This document shows positions 1-8,578 of a stretch of 64,000 nt of DNA, piece after piece. The notes under the pieces were generated by a model. That model was not told the origin of the DNA and made no database searches. It worked only from the letters and a program-made list of their open reading frames with translations. The stretch covers positions 610,415 through 674,414 of the forward strand of contig VIEA01000001.1 of assembly GCA_008087055.1 (NCBI GenBank), read 5' to 3'. The DNA is from Gammaproteobacteria bacterium LSUCC0096 (lineage in GTDB: Bacteria > Pseudomonadota > Gammaproteobacteria > Pseudomonadales > Litorivicinaceae). Position 1 is the first letter of the stretch. Every line of letters begins with the position of its first letter. Both the position numbers and the translations under genes were made by a program.

Positions 1-586
1 CTACACCAAAAACGCCTTCTGTTTGCATCCAAAAGTGCCATAGGGCTTTATTGAGTGAAGCACCTTTCCATTGAACTGTCTCCGGCATGAAGCTTTGGTC
101 GCCGAAAAACACATAGAACAAGAAGAATGAGCAGACCAGTAGTAATGGCAATCCAAGGCATCGATAAAGTGCGAGAGCCAGACTTAACATGCCAATCGCA
201 GAGATCCAAAGATCACTGGTTGTTGGAAGACCTGCACGATCTGAAATTTGATCTTTGAATATCAAAAGATAGAGACACGACGATGCCGCGATAAGAGCTG
301 CTGCATAGTCATACCATGGTGTTGTTTGGTGCGTTGAATTCTTTCTTAAGGGAAATGCGAGCATGGCAAGTGCGAGCGCAAAGGCCAGGTGAATCTGTCG
401 AATTTCCTGATTGTTGAATACGAGGCTAAGCCCCGTCCATTCTGTCAAAACAAATGGGATAACTGAGGCTACATACAACTGGAATACGGACCACAAGAAA
501 CACAAGGTTAGGATCAATGTCCGCGCACTACCCAGTGGAGGATGGCGATGATCCTCTGCAATAGAGAGAGATTGGTTTGTGTTCAT
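1..586 (-). CDS. TRAP transporter fused permease subunit, N-terminal part (runs off window)
   Basis: This open frame starts at an ATG ending at 586 and stays open to base 1, so only the first 195 codons are present. The translation begins MNTNQSLSIAED and contains several hydrophobic stretches separated by short polar loops. It ends in LNKALWHFWMQTEGVFGV, which resembles the start of the conserved core of TAXI-type fused (DctQM) permeases. Such permeases use an ion gradient to import organic acids delivered by a periplasmic receptor, and the receptor gene lies immediately upstream on the same strand. No good ribosome-binding site is visible before the ATG, so translation may depend on coupling to the receptor mRNA. 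The substrate cannot be inferred. Confidence 0.8.
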   Translation of the reverse strand, partial: MNTNQSLSIAEDHRHPPLGSARTLILTLCFLWSVFQLYVASVIPFVLTEWTGLSLVFNNQEIRQIHLAFALALAMLAFPLRKNSTHQTTPWYDYAAALIAASSCLYLLIFKDQISDRAGLPTTSDLWISAIGMLSLALALYRCLGLPLLLVCSFFLFYVFFGDQSFMPETVQWKGASLNKALWHFWMQTEGVFGV

Positions 587-608
587 GGTGAGTCGTGCCA
601 GTAAGTTA

Positions 609-628
609 GAGGGGGCGAGGGCCCCCTC
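609..628 (-). other. intercistronic hairpin between TRAP receptor and permease
   Basis: GAGGGGGC (609-616) and GCCCCCTC (621-628) form a perfect 8-bp, mostly G-C stem around a 4-nt loop. It lies between the receptor stop and the permease start. No T-run follows on the transcribed strand, so it does not look like an intrinsic terminator. By analogy with other binding-protein operons it may protect the 3' end of the receptor message, giving more receptor than permease (inference). Confidence 0.6.
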
Positions 629-643
629 GGCATAAGCGGTTTT

Positions 644-1612
644 TTACTTCCAACCGCGTTCTTTGTAGTACTTCATCGCACCTGGGTGGATAGGCGCAGA
701 AAGTCCATCACTGATCATTTGCTTTTCATCAAGGTTCGCAAATGCTGGGTGGAGTTTCTTGAAGTCCGCGAAGTTATCAAATACCGCTTTGACAACCGTG
801 TAAACCACGTCGTCAGAAACGTTAGTTGACGTCACAAACGTTGCACCAACACCAAATGTTGTTGTGTCATTCGGGTTGTCTTTGTACATCCCACCTGGGA
901 CTGTTGCTACGCGATAAAATGGATTGTCAGCGACTAGCTTGTCGATTGGAGCACCTTTGACTGATACAAGACGAACATCGCAGCTGTTTGTCGCTTCTGT
1001 GATCGCCGCAGCAGGGTGGCCAATGGTGTAGATCATTGCATCGATCTTGCCATCGCATAGTGCTTGAGCCATTTCAGAACCCTTAAGCTCGGCTGCAACC
1101 GCGAAATCACTCATCTTCATGCCAAACGCATCCATGACAACTTCCATCGTTGCGCGCTGACCTGAACCAGGGTTACCAACGTTGACTTTCAGACCTTTCA
1201 AATCTTCAAACTTTTTAACGTTGTTGAATGACTTACCGCGAACTAGCAATGTGAATGGTTCAGGGTGAACCGAAAACACAGCGCGCAGATCTTTAAATGC
1301 GCCCTGATCCTTGAATTTTGATGTTCCGTTGTACGCGTGGTACTGCCAATCAGACTGCGCAACACCGAACTCGAGCTCGCCGGCGCGAATCGTATTGATG
1401 TTGTAGACAGAACCACCAGTTGATTCGGCTGAGCAACGAATACCGTGCGTTTTACGATCTTTATTAACTAGACGGCAGATTGCACCACCTGTTGGATAGT
1501 AGACACCTGTTACACCACCAGTACCAATTGAGATGAACTGCTGAGCTTGCACTGCACCCGCAGTCAAACCGAACGCTGCAACAGACGCGAGGGCGAAGTG
1601 TTTAATCTTCAT
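644..1612 (-). CDS. TAXI family TRAP transporter solute-binding receptor
   Basis: Periplasmic substrate receptor of a TRAP uptake system, 322 aa. The start is the ATG ending at 1612 because AAGGAG lies just upstream (spacing about 6) and the protein then opens with a clean signal peptide, [23 protein letters not shown]. The longer frame to 1690 would bury that signal behind 26 residues. The mature part begins with the TAXI hallmark [20 protein letters not shown], followed by conserved stretches near [10 protein letters not shown] and [17 protein letters not shown]. The permease gene follows after an intercistronic hairpin. It is transcribed divergently from the RpiR-type regulator, which is the obvious candidate controller. 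The ligand is unknown; family members bind organic acids or amino acids. Confidence 0.93.
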   Translation of the reverse strand: MKIKHFALASVAAFGLTAGAVQAQQFISIGTGGVTGVYYPTGGAICRLVNKDRKTHGIRCSAESTGGSVYNINTIRAGELEFGVAQSDWQYHAYNGTSKFKDQGAFKDLRAVFSVHPEPFTLLVRGKSFNNVKKFEDLKGLKVNVGNPGSGQRATMEVVMDAFGMKMSDFAVAAELKGSEMAQALCDGKIDAMIYTIGHPAAAITEATNSCDVRLVSVKGAPIDKLVADNPFYRVATVPGGMYKDNPNDTTTFGVGATFVTSTNVSDDVVYTVVKAVFDNFADFKKLHPAFANLDEKQMISDGLSAPIHPGAMKYYKERGWK

Positions 1613-1661
1613 AGATGTACTCCTTATTGTTGTACTTTTATGTCCTAACAAGACATACGAA

Positions 1662-1690
1662 ACTATCACTGAGTCGTAAGGCGATCGCAA
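1662..1690 (-). promoter_or_regulatory. possible sigma70 promoter for the TRAP operon
   Basis: On the minus strand TTGCGA (1685-1690) and GATAGT (1662-1667) are 17 bp apart, reading toward the TAXI receptor. A short inverted repeat, TATGTC (1639-1644) and GACATA (1652-1657), follows in the presumed leader. Prediction by pattern only. Confidence 0.35.
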
Positions 1691-1704
1691 ACTTTGTGGT
1701 ACAT

Positions 1705-1733
1705 TTGTATCGAATTATTCAAAAGTCTAATAA
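1705..1733 (+). promoter_or_regulatory. predicted sigma70 promoter of the RpiR-SMR operon
   Basis: TTGTAT (1705-1710) and TAATAA (1728-1733) are separated by exactly 17 bp. An inverted repeat, AATTATT (1713-1719) and AATAATT (1729-1735), spans the -10 element. The predicted transcription start is near 1740, inside the palindrome at 1738-1751. Confidence 0.5.
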
Positions 1734-1737
1734 TTTT

Positions 1738-1751
1738 GGAACAATTGTTCC
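1738..1751. promoter_or_regulatory. perfect 14-bp palindrome, candidate operator of the RpiR-type regulator
   Basis: GGAACAATTGTTCC is a perfect palindrome placed at the predicted transcription start, 11 nt before the regulator ATG. RpiR-type proteins bind as dimers to palindromes, so this is a natural autoregulatory site. It could also influence the divergent TRAP promoter. The role is inferred from position and symmetry. Confidence 0.5.
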
Positions 1752-1762
1752 GCAGGTGAATC

Positions 1763-2617
1763 ATGAATATTCATGCAATGAGAGCAAAAATTGAAGGGTG
1801 CCCGCCGACTCAACAACGTGTCGGTCGATTCATGTTGCGTCATGGTTCCGATATTCCCTTTTTGAGCGTGAGGCAGTTGGCCGCACGATCGGGGGTGACG
1901 CCGTCGACCGTCATGCGGTTAGTGAAATCGTTACGGTTAGATAACTACCAAAGCCTCCAAACTATTTTTCGGCGCGAGTTTTTTGGTGCATCTCAGCCGC
2001 TTTCAACTCCCAAAGAAAGTGAACATGAGCATTCGTTTCGCGTTGCAATGGACAGCGTTTTCGTTCCGGAAAAGCGAGAGCAGGTAGATCGGATCGCGCG
2101 CTTAATATTCCAATCACCATGTCATGTTGCTGGATTTCGGAGCGCCTACAGCCTGTCACACTATCTCGCGTATCTTCTGAATATGATTCAGCACAATGTA
2201 TTCTTGGTCCCAAATTCAGAGAGCGCAGCCTTCGATCATCTGATGCTGGCGCGCCCAGACCATGTGCTTGTCATCTTCTCGACACACCCTTACGCCTCGC
2301 AGTCGATTAAAGTTGCAAAGATGGCCAAGGAAACAGGTATTCGAATCGTAGCGGTGACCGACAGCTCTGAATCGCCGTTGTGTGCCCTTGCTCATGAAGT
2401 GGTGGTCATGGATCAGATTTCCATGGACTATATTCCCAGTCGAATTTCGTTCTTCGCGTGGATTGAATACCTGGTGGAGACAGGCTGTGGGCTTCAGGAT
2501 CGAAAATCTCGCCGAGAACTGAAGCACTTTAAGGATCATATGGAAAAACTATCCGGATACTGGTCTCCTGAGCCTTTGACAGAATTACATATGACAGATC
2601 AGAAGGGTGACCTGTGA
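1763..2617 (+). CDS. MurR/RpiR family transcriptional regulator (HTH + SIS domain)
   Basis: Predicted DNA-binding repressor or activator, 284 aa. Residues about 1-77 form an RpiR-type helix-turn-helix; the recognition region LAARSGVTPSTVMRLVKSL fits the family. Residues about 120-250 form a SIS phosphosugar-binding domain, with the core GFRSAYSLSHYLAYLL and VIFSTHPYASQSIKVAKMAK. An AGGTGA ribosome-binding site precedes the ATG. The gene diverges from the TRAP-TAXI genes, so its effector may be the transported compound or a metabolite of it (inference). Its last bases overlap the GTG start of the downstream SMR gene (GTGA), implying translational coupling. The effector is unknown. Confidence 0.88.
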   Translation: MNIHAMRAKIEGCPPTQQRVGRFMLRHGSDIPFLSVRQLAARSGVTPSTVMRLVKSLRLDNYQSLQTIFRREFFGASQPLSTPKESEHEHSFRVAMDSVFVPEKREQVDRIARLIFQSPCHVAGFRSAYSLSHYLAYLLNMIQHNVFLVPNSESAAFDHLMLARPDHVLVIFSTHPYASQSIKVAKMAKETGIRIVAVTDSSESPLCALAHEVVVMDQISMDYIPSRISFFAWIEYLVETGCGLQDRKSRRELKHFKDHMEKLSGYWSPEPLTELHMTDQKGDL

Positions 2618-2946
2618 AGAGTTATTTATTCTTAGGTGGTGCAATCGTTTGTGAAGTGATTGGAACACTGTTGCTCCCAGCGACTCAGAATTTTACGCGG
2701 ATTGTGCCGACAATCACGATGATCTGTTGTTATGCGATCGCTTTTTACTGCCTCACGTTTGCTATCAGAGATATTCCAATCGCAATCGTCTATGCGATTT
2801 GGAGTGGAATAGGCGTGTTTTTGATCGCTCTTTTCAGCGCGCTATTTTACAAACAGTTTCTTCAGTGGCAGGCCTTGGTTGGGCTTGTCTTAATTGTTGC
2901 TGGTGTCGTTTTGGTGAATTTATTCAACTCACCACACTCGAGCTAA
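2614..2946 (+). CDS. SMR family small multidrug/quaternary-cation exporter (EmrE-like)
   Basis: Four-helix inner-membrane drug/proton antiporter, 110 aa, collinear with EmrE. The essential membrane glutamate is at position 14 (GGAIVCEVIGT), and Tyr40, Tyr60 and Trp63 of the EmrE binding pocket are present, with the hallmark AIWSGIG. This pattern favours the Qac/EmrE subtype over guanidinium exporters. The start is GTG at 2614, overlapping the regulator's TGA, so production is tied to the RpiR-type protein. It acts as a dimer in the inner membrane. The stop overlaps the convergent aminotransferase gene by 4 nt. Its substrate may relate to the neighbouring TRAP pathway rather than to drugs; this is unproven. 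Confidence 0.92.
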   Translation: MKSYLFLGGAIVCEVIGTLLLPATQNFTRIVPTITMICCYAIAFYCLTFAIRDIPIAIVYAIWSGIGVFLIALFSALFYKQFLQWQALVGLVLIVAGVVLVNLFNSPHSS

Positions 2947-4070
2947 ACGAGTTTCCTTAGAGCGTCGTCGAGATGTGACACAGTGCGATCTATGTTCATC
3001 AGCTTGTCCATCCCAAACAAACCAATTCTGAACGTCTGAAATTGTGCTGATTCTCCGCACTCGAGCGGAACACCTGCAGCGATTTGAAGTCCTACACTTG
3101 CGAATGCACTACCGTTTTTAAAGTCTGCTCGATCCGTGTGAGAAACAACAACCGTTGGAGATTTGAATCCGTCCGCTGCGAGACTCTTAAATCCATACCC
3201 CTCCATGAGCTCGCGCACTTGACGACCAAGTTCGATCTGCCTTGTTTTTAGAGCGTCAAAGCCGATCGATGCCATCTCTTCGTACGTATCTAGGAAGCTC
3301 GCAAGACCATCTGTTGGCATTGTTGCGTGATAGGCGTGTCCTCCGTCGAGGTATGCAGCCATGATGCTATGCCATTTTCTGAGATCTAGCGCGAAACTGT
3401 CGGAAGTCGTTGTCTCGAGACGCTCGATTGCTCGTGCTGACAACATCACGACTCCGGAGCAAGGAGTCGAAGTCCAACCTTTTTGAGGTGCGGTAATCAG
3501 CACATCGATGCCTAGTGAGTCCATGTCGGCCCAGAGCGCACCGGCCGCGACGCAATCCAGAACGAATAGCGCTCCGACTTCATGGGCAGCTTCAGTTAAT
3601 GCTCGAATATAACTGTCTGGCAAGAGCATTCCTGCGGATGTTTCAACATGCGGTGCAACAACAAGATTTGGTTTGTCTGCTCGAATCTGCGCGCATACCT
3701 CCTCAACTGGGACGGGTGCGAATTGCTGATCCGCCGCATCAGTATCTGGTCGTGCCTTTGCGACCTCGGCGTGCGATGGGGTGACACCTTGATTGAAAAT
3801 TTGTGTCCAGCGGAAACTGAACCAACCGTTTCTAACAACGAGAACTTTTTGGTTTTTCGCGAATTGGCGTGCAACAGATTCCATTGCAAAGGTTCCGCCG
3901 CCGGGAACGAGAACACAGGACGGTGTGTTGTAAACAGATGTCAGCCCCTCATGTAGTCCACACATCACGCCTTGAAACGCTTTAGACATGGAATTCATTG
4001 AGCGATCTGTGAACACCACTGAGTACTCAAGTAGTCCGTTCGGATCGATCTTTGGATATATTGCCGACAT
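2943..4070 (-). CDS. class V PLP-dependent aminotransferase (alanine-glyoxylate aminotransferase-like)
   Basis: Fold-type I PLP enzyme, 375 aa. PLP-site features in order are VPGGGTFAMESVARQF, the aspartate-containing strand FVLDCVAAGAL, and the Schiff-base lysine in ITAPQKGWTSTPCSG. The C-terminal domain carries GLFGMDKLMNIDRTVSHLDDAL. The family includes alanine-, serine- and related 2-aminoalkanoate:glyoxylate or pyruvate aminotransferases, so transfer of an amino group to a small 2-oxo acid is likely. The precise donor cannot be read from sequence. AGGAT precedes the ATG. The gene is divergent from tadA and convergent with the SMR gene (4-nt overlap). It may act on a compound imported by the nearby TRAP system, but this is only suggested by position. 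Confidence 0.82.
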   Translation of the reverse strand: MSAIYPKIDPNGLLEYSVVFTDRSMNSMSKAFQGVMCGLHEGLTSVYNTPSCVLVPGGGTFAMESVARQFAKNQKVLVVRNGWFSFRWTQIFNQGVTPSHAEVAKARPDTDAADQQFAPVPVEEVCAQIRADKPNLVVAPHVETSAGMLLPDSYIRALTEAAHEVGALFVLDCVAAGALWADMDSLGIDVLITAPQKGWTSTPCSGVVMLSARAIERLETTTSDSFALDLRKWHSIMAAYLDGGHAYHATMPTDGLASFLDTYEEMASIGFDALKTRQIELGRQVRELMEGYGFKSLAADGFKSPTVVVSHTDRADFKNGSAFASVGLQIAAGVPLECGESAQFQTFRIGLFGMDKLMNIDRTVSHLDDALRKLV

Positions 4071-4162
4071 CGTTTGTTATCCTGTGTTGTGCACGAATAG
4101 CCAGAAAGTGCAGGAAACCCCATTCAGGCAAGATCGTCAACCGACGGATCGTTGAGGAATCG

Positions 4163-4654
4163 ATGACACAGACGAAATTTAGCGAAGGTGATTGCTGCTT
4201 CATGCGTCGCGCGCTTGAGTTAGCTGAGCATGCAGCGTCACTCAATGAAGTGCCTGTTGGTGCGGTCCTCGTCCGTGACGGTGAGATCATCGGAGAAGGT
4301 TGGAATGCGCCAATTTCAAACCACGATGCAAGTCACCATGCAGAGATTGCAGCTATTCGTCATGCATGTCGTAACGTTCAAAATTATCGGCTTCCAAATA
4401 CGGCTCTTTACGTCACACTCGAACCTTGCACGATGTGTTTTGGTGCCCTGATTCATGCACGTATTGAGCGTGTTGTGTTTGCCGCCAAAGAACCGAGAGC
4501 AGGGGTTTTGGAATCGCAGTTACAATTACCTGAAGCCTCTTTTTACAATCATCAGCTAGTGGTCCAGGGTGGTTTGTACGCTGATGAATCTGCTGTCCTT
4601 TTGAAAAACTTTTTTAAGGCTCGGCGCTCGACTTCAGCAATAGATGCTGAGTAA
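4163..4654 (+). CDS. tadA: tRNA-specific adenosine deaminase TadA
   Basis: Deaminates A34 to inosine in the anticodon of tRNA-Arg(ACG), an essential wobble modification. The protein is 163 aa, close to the usual 165-170. Zinc-binding and catalytic residues are all present: HAE at residues 59-61 (proton shuttle Glu61) and PCTMC at 88-92. The ATG at 4163 is preceded by GAGG at 4154-4157. An upstream extension to 4052 has no support and would overlap the divergent aminotransferase. It sits just ahead of purL with an 86-nt gap, so the two are probably separately initiated. Confidence 0.95.
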   Translation: MTQTKFSEGDCCFMRRALELAEHAASLNEVPVGAVLVRDGEIIGEGWNAPISNHDASHHAEIAAIRHACRNVQNYRLPNTALYVTLEPCTMCFGALIHARIERVVFAAKEPRAGVLESQLQLPEASFYNHQLVVQGGLYADESAVLLKNFFKARRSTSAIDAE

Positions 4655-4691
4655 AAAAATCCACTGAACACTCCGGCGGAGCGGTCGGCTC

Positions 4692-4700
4692 TGCTAAACT
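4692..4700 (+). promoter_or_regulatory. possible extended -10 promoter element upstream of purL
   Basis: TGCTAAACT matches the extended -10 form (TGn followed by TAAACT at 4695-4700), 41 nt before the purL ATG. No convincing -35 box is present. Low-confidence pattern match. Confidence 0.25.
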
Positions 4701-4740
4701 CTCGTTTTTGAATTTTCGATCGCATCAAGGACCGATTGAC

Positions 4741-7700
4741 ATGCTCATTCTACAGGGAGGAGATGCCCTCTCGTCGTTTCGTATTCAGTCACTCATTACT
4801 CGCGCAAGAGCGATTGGAATCGATATTCACGATTTGACCTGCACCTATCTCTTTTTCGTGATGGGTGAGATCCGTGATGCGAATAAGTTAGAGCAATTAC
4901 TTGATGCTAAACCCGTGGTGGTGGGCTCAGGTTTCGTTGTTTTGCCGCGTTCAGGGACGACGTCACCATGGAGTTCCAAGGCGACTGAAATCGCGAAAAA
5001 TTGTGGTTTTGATTCGATTAATCGCATCGAGCGTGGCATGCATGTTGTTGTTTCTGGCTCTGTATCAGAAGCTGAGCATGTGCTTCTGAATGGATTAATG
5101 TCAGATCCGATGATGGAAGATGTTCTCGTAGACTTGCCAACAGATGCTTTTTTCACTCCGGGTGAGCCAGAACCATTAGGAATCGTTCAGTTGGGTTCTG
5201 ATCCGATAGGGGCATTGAACCATGCGAACAGAGTTCATGGGCTTGCATTATCGGCTGATGAAATTGACTACTTGGCATCTGCATATGGAAAGCTCGACCG
5301 GGACCCGACCGATGTTGAATTGATGATGTTTGCGCAAGCCAACTCTGAACATTGTCGTCATAAAATATTTAATGCGTCGTGGACGCTTGATGGCGAAGAT
5401 CAGCCAAAAAGTTTGTTTCAGTGGATTCGGAATACACATGAAGTCGCGCCAGGTGGTGTGTTGTCTGCATATGCTGATAACGCTGCTGTCGTTGAGGGTC
5501 CAACTGCTGAACGATTTTTAGTCAATCCGATCACGCATGTGTATCAATCCGTTGAAGAGCCTGTTCATCTGGTGATGAAGGTTGAGACGCATAACCATCC
5601 AACCGCAGTGTCTCCAAATCCAGGTGCTGCGACCGGAGCAGGCGGTGAAATTCGAGATGAAGGGGCGACAGGTCGTGGTGCTAAACCCAAGGCGGGCCTC
5701 ACTGGATTTAGTGTCAATTATCTTCGAATTCCTGGTCTTCAGATGCCTTGGGAGCAGGACTTGCCGATGCCGAGCCGATTGGCAACATCGCTTCAAATCA
5801 TGCTTGAAGGCCCAATCGGTGGAGCGTCCTTTAATAATGAGTTTGGGCGTCCTAATCTAAATGGCTATTTCAGGGCATATGAGGCATCTGAGAAGACAGC
5901 GATCGGTGTGCGTCGCCGAGGTTATGTCAAACCCATCATGATCGCCGGTGGTATTGGCTCGATCTCTGAAGGCCAGGTTGAGAAAAAGCCATTCACCGAA
6001 GGAACTCCGTTGGTCGTTCTCGGTGGTCCTGCAATGTTGATTGGCTTAGGTGGCGGCGCTGCCAGTTCAGTTGGCGACGGGACATCAGGAAGTGATTTGG
6101 ACTATGCATCTGTGCAGCGAGCGAATCCGGAAATGGAGCGTCGGTGCCAAGAAGTGATCGACCGATGTTGGCTTCGTGGCCAGAACAATCCGATTGTCTT
6201 TATTCACGATGTTGGAGCGGGCGGGTTATCGAATGCGCTCCCTGAGCTTGTCAAAGACGGTGGCGTAGGGGCTGATTTCTCGATGGACTGGATTCCATCA
6301 GCAGACCCATCATTATCGCCATTGGCACTGTGGTGCAACGAGGCACAAGAGCGATACGTCCTGGCAGTCGACCCGGCTAAACTTGATGAATTTGAGGCGA
6401 TCTGCGCGCGTGAACGTTGCCCTTATGCGGTTGTGGGTCATGCCCATGATCAGCCGCATTTGACGGTAGCAAAAACCGGTGAATCATCAGCTCCTGTGGA
6501 TCTTCCAGTTGATGTGCTCTTTGGCAAGCCTCCGAAGATGCACCGTGATGCGTCGACGCTCTCAGTGGATCTCAAACCAGCCTCTTTCTCGGTTATAGAG
6601 TTTTCAGAATTGGCGCATCGCGTATTAAGTCACCCGACCGTCGCTTCCAAGAATTTCTTGATTACGATCGGTGATCGGACGGTCTCAGGACTCGTGCATC
6701 AAGATCAGATGGTTGGACCCTGGCAGGTTCCTGTTGCTGATTGCGCGGTAACGCACTCAGCGATCGGTTCAGTCACAGGTGAAGCAATGGCGATGGGTGA
6801 GCGCACGCCCCTTGCTCTAGTCAGTGCAGGTGCTTCGGCGCGGATGGCGGTCGCTGAAACATTAATGAACATGGCAGGCACAGCAATTGGCGCAGTCAGC
6901 CAAATCAAACTGTCAGCAAATTGGATGTGTGCCGCCGGAACCGACGGTGAGGATGCCCGTCTCTATGAGGCTGTAAAAGCTGTCGGCGGCGAGTTCTGTC
7001 CCGCACTTGGTGTCTGTATACCAGTTGGTAAGGATTCCATGTCGATGAAGACGCGTTGGACCGATGATGCCGGCACTCATGAAGTGATCGGTCCTATGTC
7101 TCTGATTTGCTCTGGATTTGCTCCAGTCACTGACATTGAGAAAACAACTACACCATTGCTCAGTGGCCAAGACTCTTCTCTGATCGTGATTGATCTCGGG
7201 CAACAGCGAATGGCTGGATCCATTGCATGTGAGGTGACATCTCAATTCGGAGATATTCCGCCAGATGTGACACCTGAGGATCTCAAAGCGTGTTTTGATC
7301 TGATTCAAACTTTGGTTCATGACGGACGCTTGCTGGCTTATCACGATCGATCGGACGGTGGTTTGTTAGCCACCGTTTCCGAGATGCTCTTTGCATCTCG
7401 GTGCGGTCTGAAAGCGAGGACACCAGAAGGCGTTGATCCAACTGCGTTTTGGTTCAACGAGGAAATCGGTTGTGTGATTGAAATCGCAAACACCGAGATT
7501 AAATCAGTTCTTGAAGCATTTGATCGAGTCAATCTTAACGCTTATGTCCTCGGTGAGGTCGATCGATCAGATGTCTTGTTAATCACCCAGAATGAACGGT
7601 TACTGTTGAATGAGAATCGTGTCGCTCTTCAGCAATCATGGTCAGCAGTGACTTTTGCGATGGCACGATTGCGCGATAATCCAGAATGTGTCGATCAGGA

Positions 7701-8571
7701 AGCGCAACACATCTCACGAGCGTATGAGGGCTTAAATGCGGCGGTGATTCCGGCGATGGCCCAAGTTCCAGAAACGCGTCGTGTCCTTAGCTCGCGGCCA
7801 CGCGTGGCGATCTTGCGCGAACAGGGTGTGAATGGTCATATTGAGATGGCGCACGCGTTCGATCATTGTGGCTTCGAAGCTGTCGATGTGCACATGTCAG
7901 ACCTAATGAGTGGTCGTCAGACGCTTAAATCTTTTGATGCGTTGGCTGCTTGCGGTGGCTTCAGCTATGGAGACGTGTTGGGAGCAGGCTCAGGTTGGGC
8001 GCGCTCGATTCTCTTCAATGATGAGCTCTCGGCGATGTTCAGTGCGTTTTTCCATCGTGAAAATACAGTCACACTCGGTATTTGTAACGGGTGTCAGATG
8101 ATGGCTCAGCTTGCACCGCTTATGCCGGGCGCCGAGCATTTTAAACCGATGGCTCGTAACGCCTCTCAACAGTTTGAGGCTCGACTCACACTCGCGACAT
8201 TGCCTGCGAGCCGTTCAGTACTTTTGACACATCTTGAAGGTACGCGATTCCCTATTGCAGTTGCGCATGGTGAGGGTCGTTTCCAACACACCGTGTCTCA
8301 AGTGAAATCACTCGCTGATGCCGGCTTAACCAGCTTGATTTACACCGATGACCAAGGGCGAGCGGAGAGTTTGTATCCCGGTAATCCAAATGGATCAGCT
8401 GAAGGTCTTGCTGGCCTGTGTTCTACAGATGGTCGGGTCACTATCATGATGCCGCACCCTGAGCGTGTTGTGTTGCGATCTCAGTTGTCGTTTGCGCCGC
8501 CAGGGACTTCACGCGTTACGCCTTGGATGGGGCTTTTCGATAACGCATGGCGTTTTGTGACGGGCAAGTGA
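4741..8571 (+). CDS. purL: phosphoribosylformylglycinamidine synthase PurL (single-chain)
   Basis: Fourth step of purine synthesis: ATP- and glutamine-dependent conversion of FGAR to FGAM in the cytosol. At 1276 aa it is the large, single-chain form typical of gammaproteobacteria (E. coli about 1295). An N-terminal PurS-like region is followed by two AIR-synthase-type ATP-binding halves (KVETHNHPTAVSPNPGAATG; PVGKDSMSMKTRW). A C-terminal class I glutamine amidotransferase follows, with the nucleophile Cys in LGICNGCQMM and the His/Glu dyad in MPHPERV. The ATG at 4741 was chosen because AAGGA lies 9 nt upstream and MLILQGGDALSSFR matches the family N-terminus. The frame extends to a TTG at 4708, which looks spurious. 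Confidence 0.98.
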   Translation: MLILQGGDALSSFRIQSLITRARAIGIDIHDLTCTYLFFVMGEIRDANKLEQLLDAKPVVVGSGFVVLPRSGTTSPWSSKATEIAKNCGFDSINRIERGMHVVVSGSVSEAEHVLLNGLMSDPMMEDVLVDLPTDAFFTPGEPEPLGIVQLGSDPIGALNHANRVHGLALSADEIDYLASAYGKLDRDPTDVELMMFAQANSEHCRHKIFNASWTLDGEDQPKSLFQWIRNTHEVAPGGVLSAYADNAAVVEGPTAERFLVNPITHVYQSVEEPVHLVMKVETHNHPTAVSPNPGAATGAGGEIRDEGATGRGAKPKAGLTGFSVNYLRIPGLQMPWEQDLPMPSRLATSLQIMLEGPIGGASFNNEFGRPNLNGYFRAYEASEKTAIGVRRRGYVKPIMIAGGIGSISEGQVEKKPFTEGTPLVVLGGPAMLIGLGGGAASSVGDGTSGSDLDYASVQRANPEMERRCQEVIDRCWLRGQNNPIVFIHDVGAGGLSNALPELVKDGGVGADFSMDWIPSADPSLSPLALWCNEAQERYVLAVDPAKLDEFEAICARERCPYAVVGHAHDQPHLTVAKTGESSAPVDLPVDVLFGKPPKMHRDASTLSVDLKPASFSVIEFSELAHRVLSHPTVASKNFLITIGDRTVSGLVHQDQMVGPWQVPVADCAVTHSAIGSVTGEAMAMGERTPLALVSAGASARMAVAETLMNMAGTAIGAVSQIKLSANWMCAAGTDGEDARLYEAVKAVGGEFCPALGVCIPVGKDSMSMKTRWTDDAGTHEVIGPMSLICSGFAPVTDIEKTTTPLLSGQDSSLIVIDLGQQRMAGSIACEVTSQFGDIPPDVTPEDLKACFDLIQTLVHDGRLLAYHDRSDGGLLATVSEMLFASRCGLKARTPEGVDPTAFWFNEEIGCVIEIANTEIKSVLEAFDRVNLNAYVLGEVDRSDVLLITQNERLLLNENRVALQQSWSAVTFAMARLRDNPECVDQEAQHISRAYEGLNAAVIPAMAQVPETRRVLSSRPRVAILREQGVNGHIEMAHAFDHCGFEAVDVHMSDLMSGRQTLKSFDALAACGGFSYGDVLGAGSGWARSILFNDELSAMFSAFFHRENTVTLGICNGCQMMAQLAPLMPGAEHFKPMARNASQQFEARLTLATLPASRSVLLTHLEGTRFPIAVAHGEGRFQHTVSQVKSLADAGLTSLIYTDDQGRAESLYPGNPNGSAEGLAGLCSTDGRVTIMMPHPERVVLRSQLSFAPPGTSRVTPWMGLFDNAWRFVTGK

Positions 8572-8578
8572 GGTCGTG

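Noticed and set aside
609-628. GC hairpin as an intrinsic terminator of the TAXI receptor gene
   Set aside because: No T-run follows on the transcribed strand and the permease gene continues the operon.
1613-1690. 26-residue N-terminal extension of the TAXI receptor
   Set aside because: It would sit in front of a complete signal peptide; the ATG at 1612 has its own AAGGAG.
6913-7344. 143-codon open frame antisense to purL
   Set aside because: It lies wholly inside an intact essential gene, has no ribosome site or recognisable motif, and its composition mirrors purL codons.
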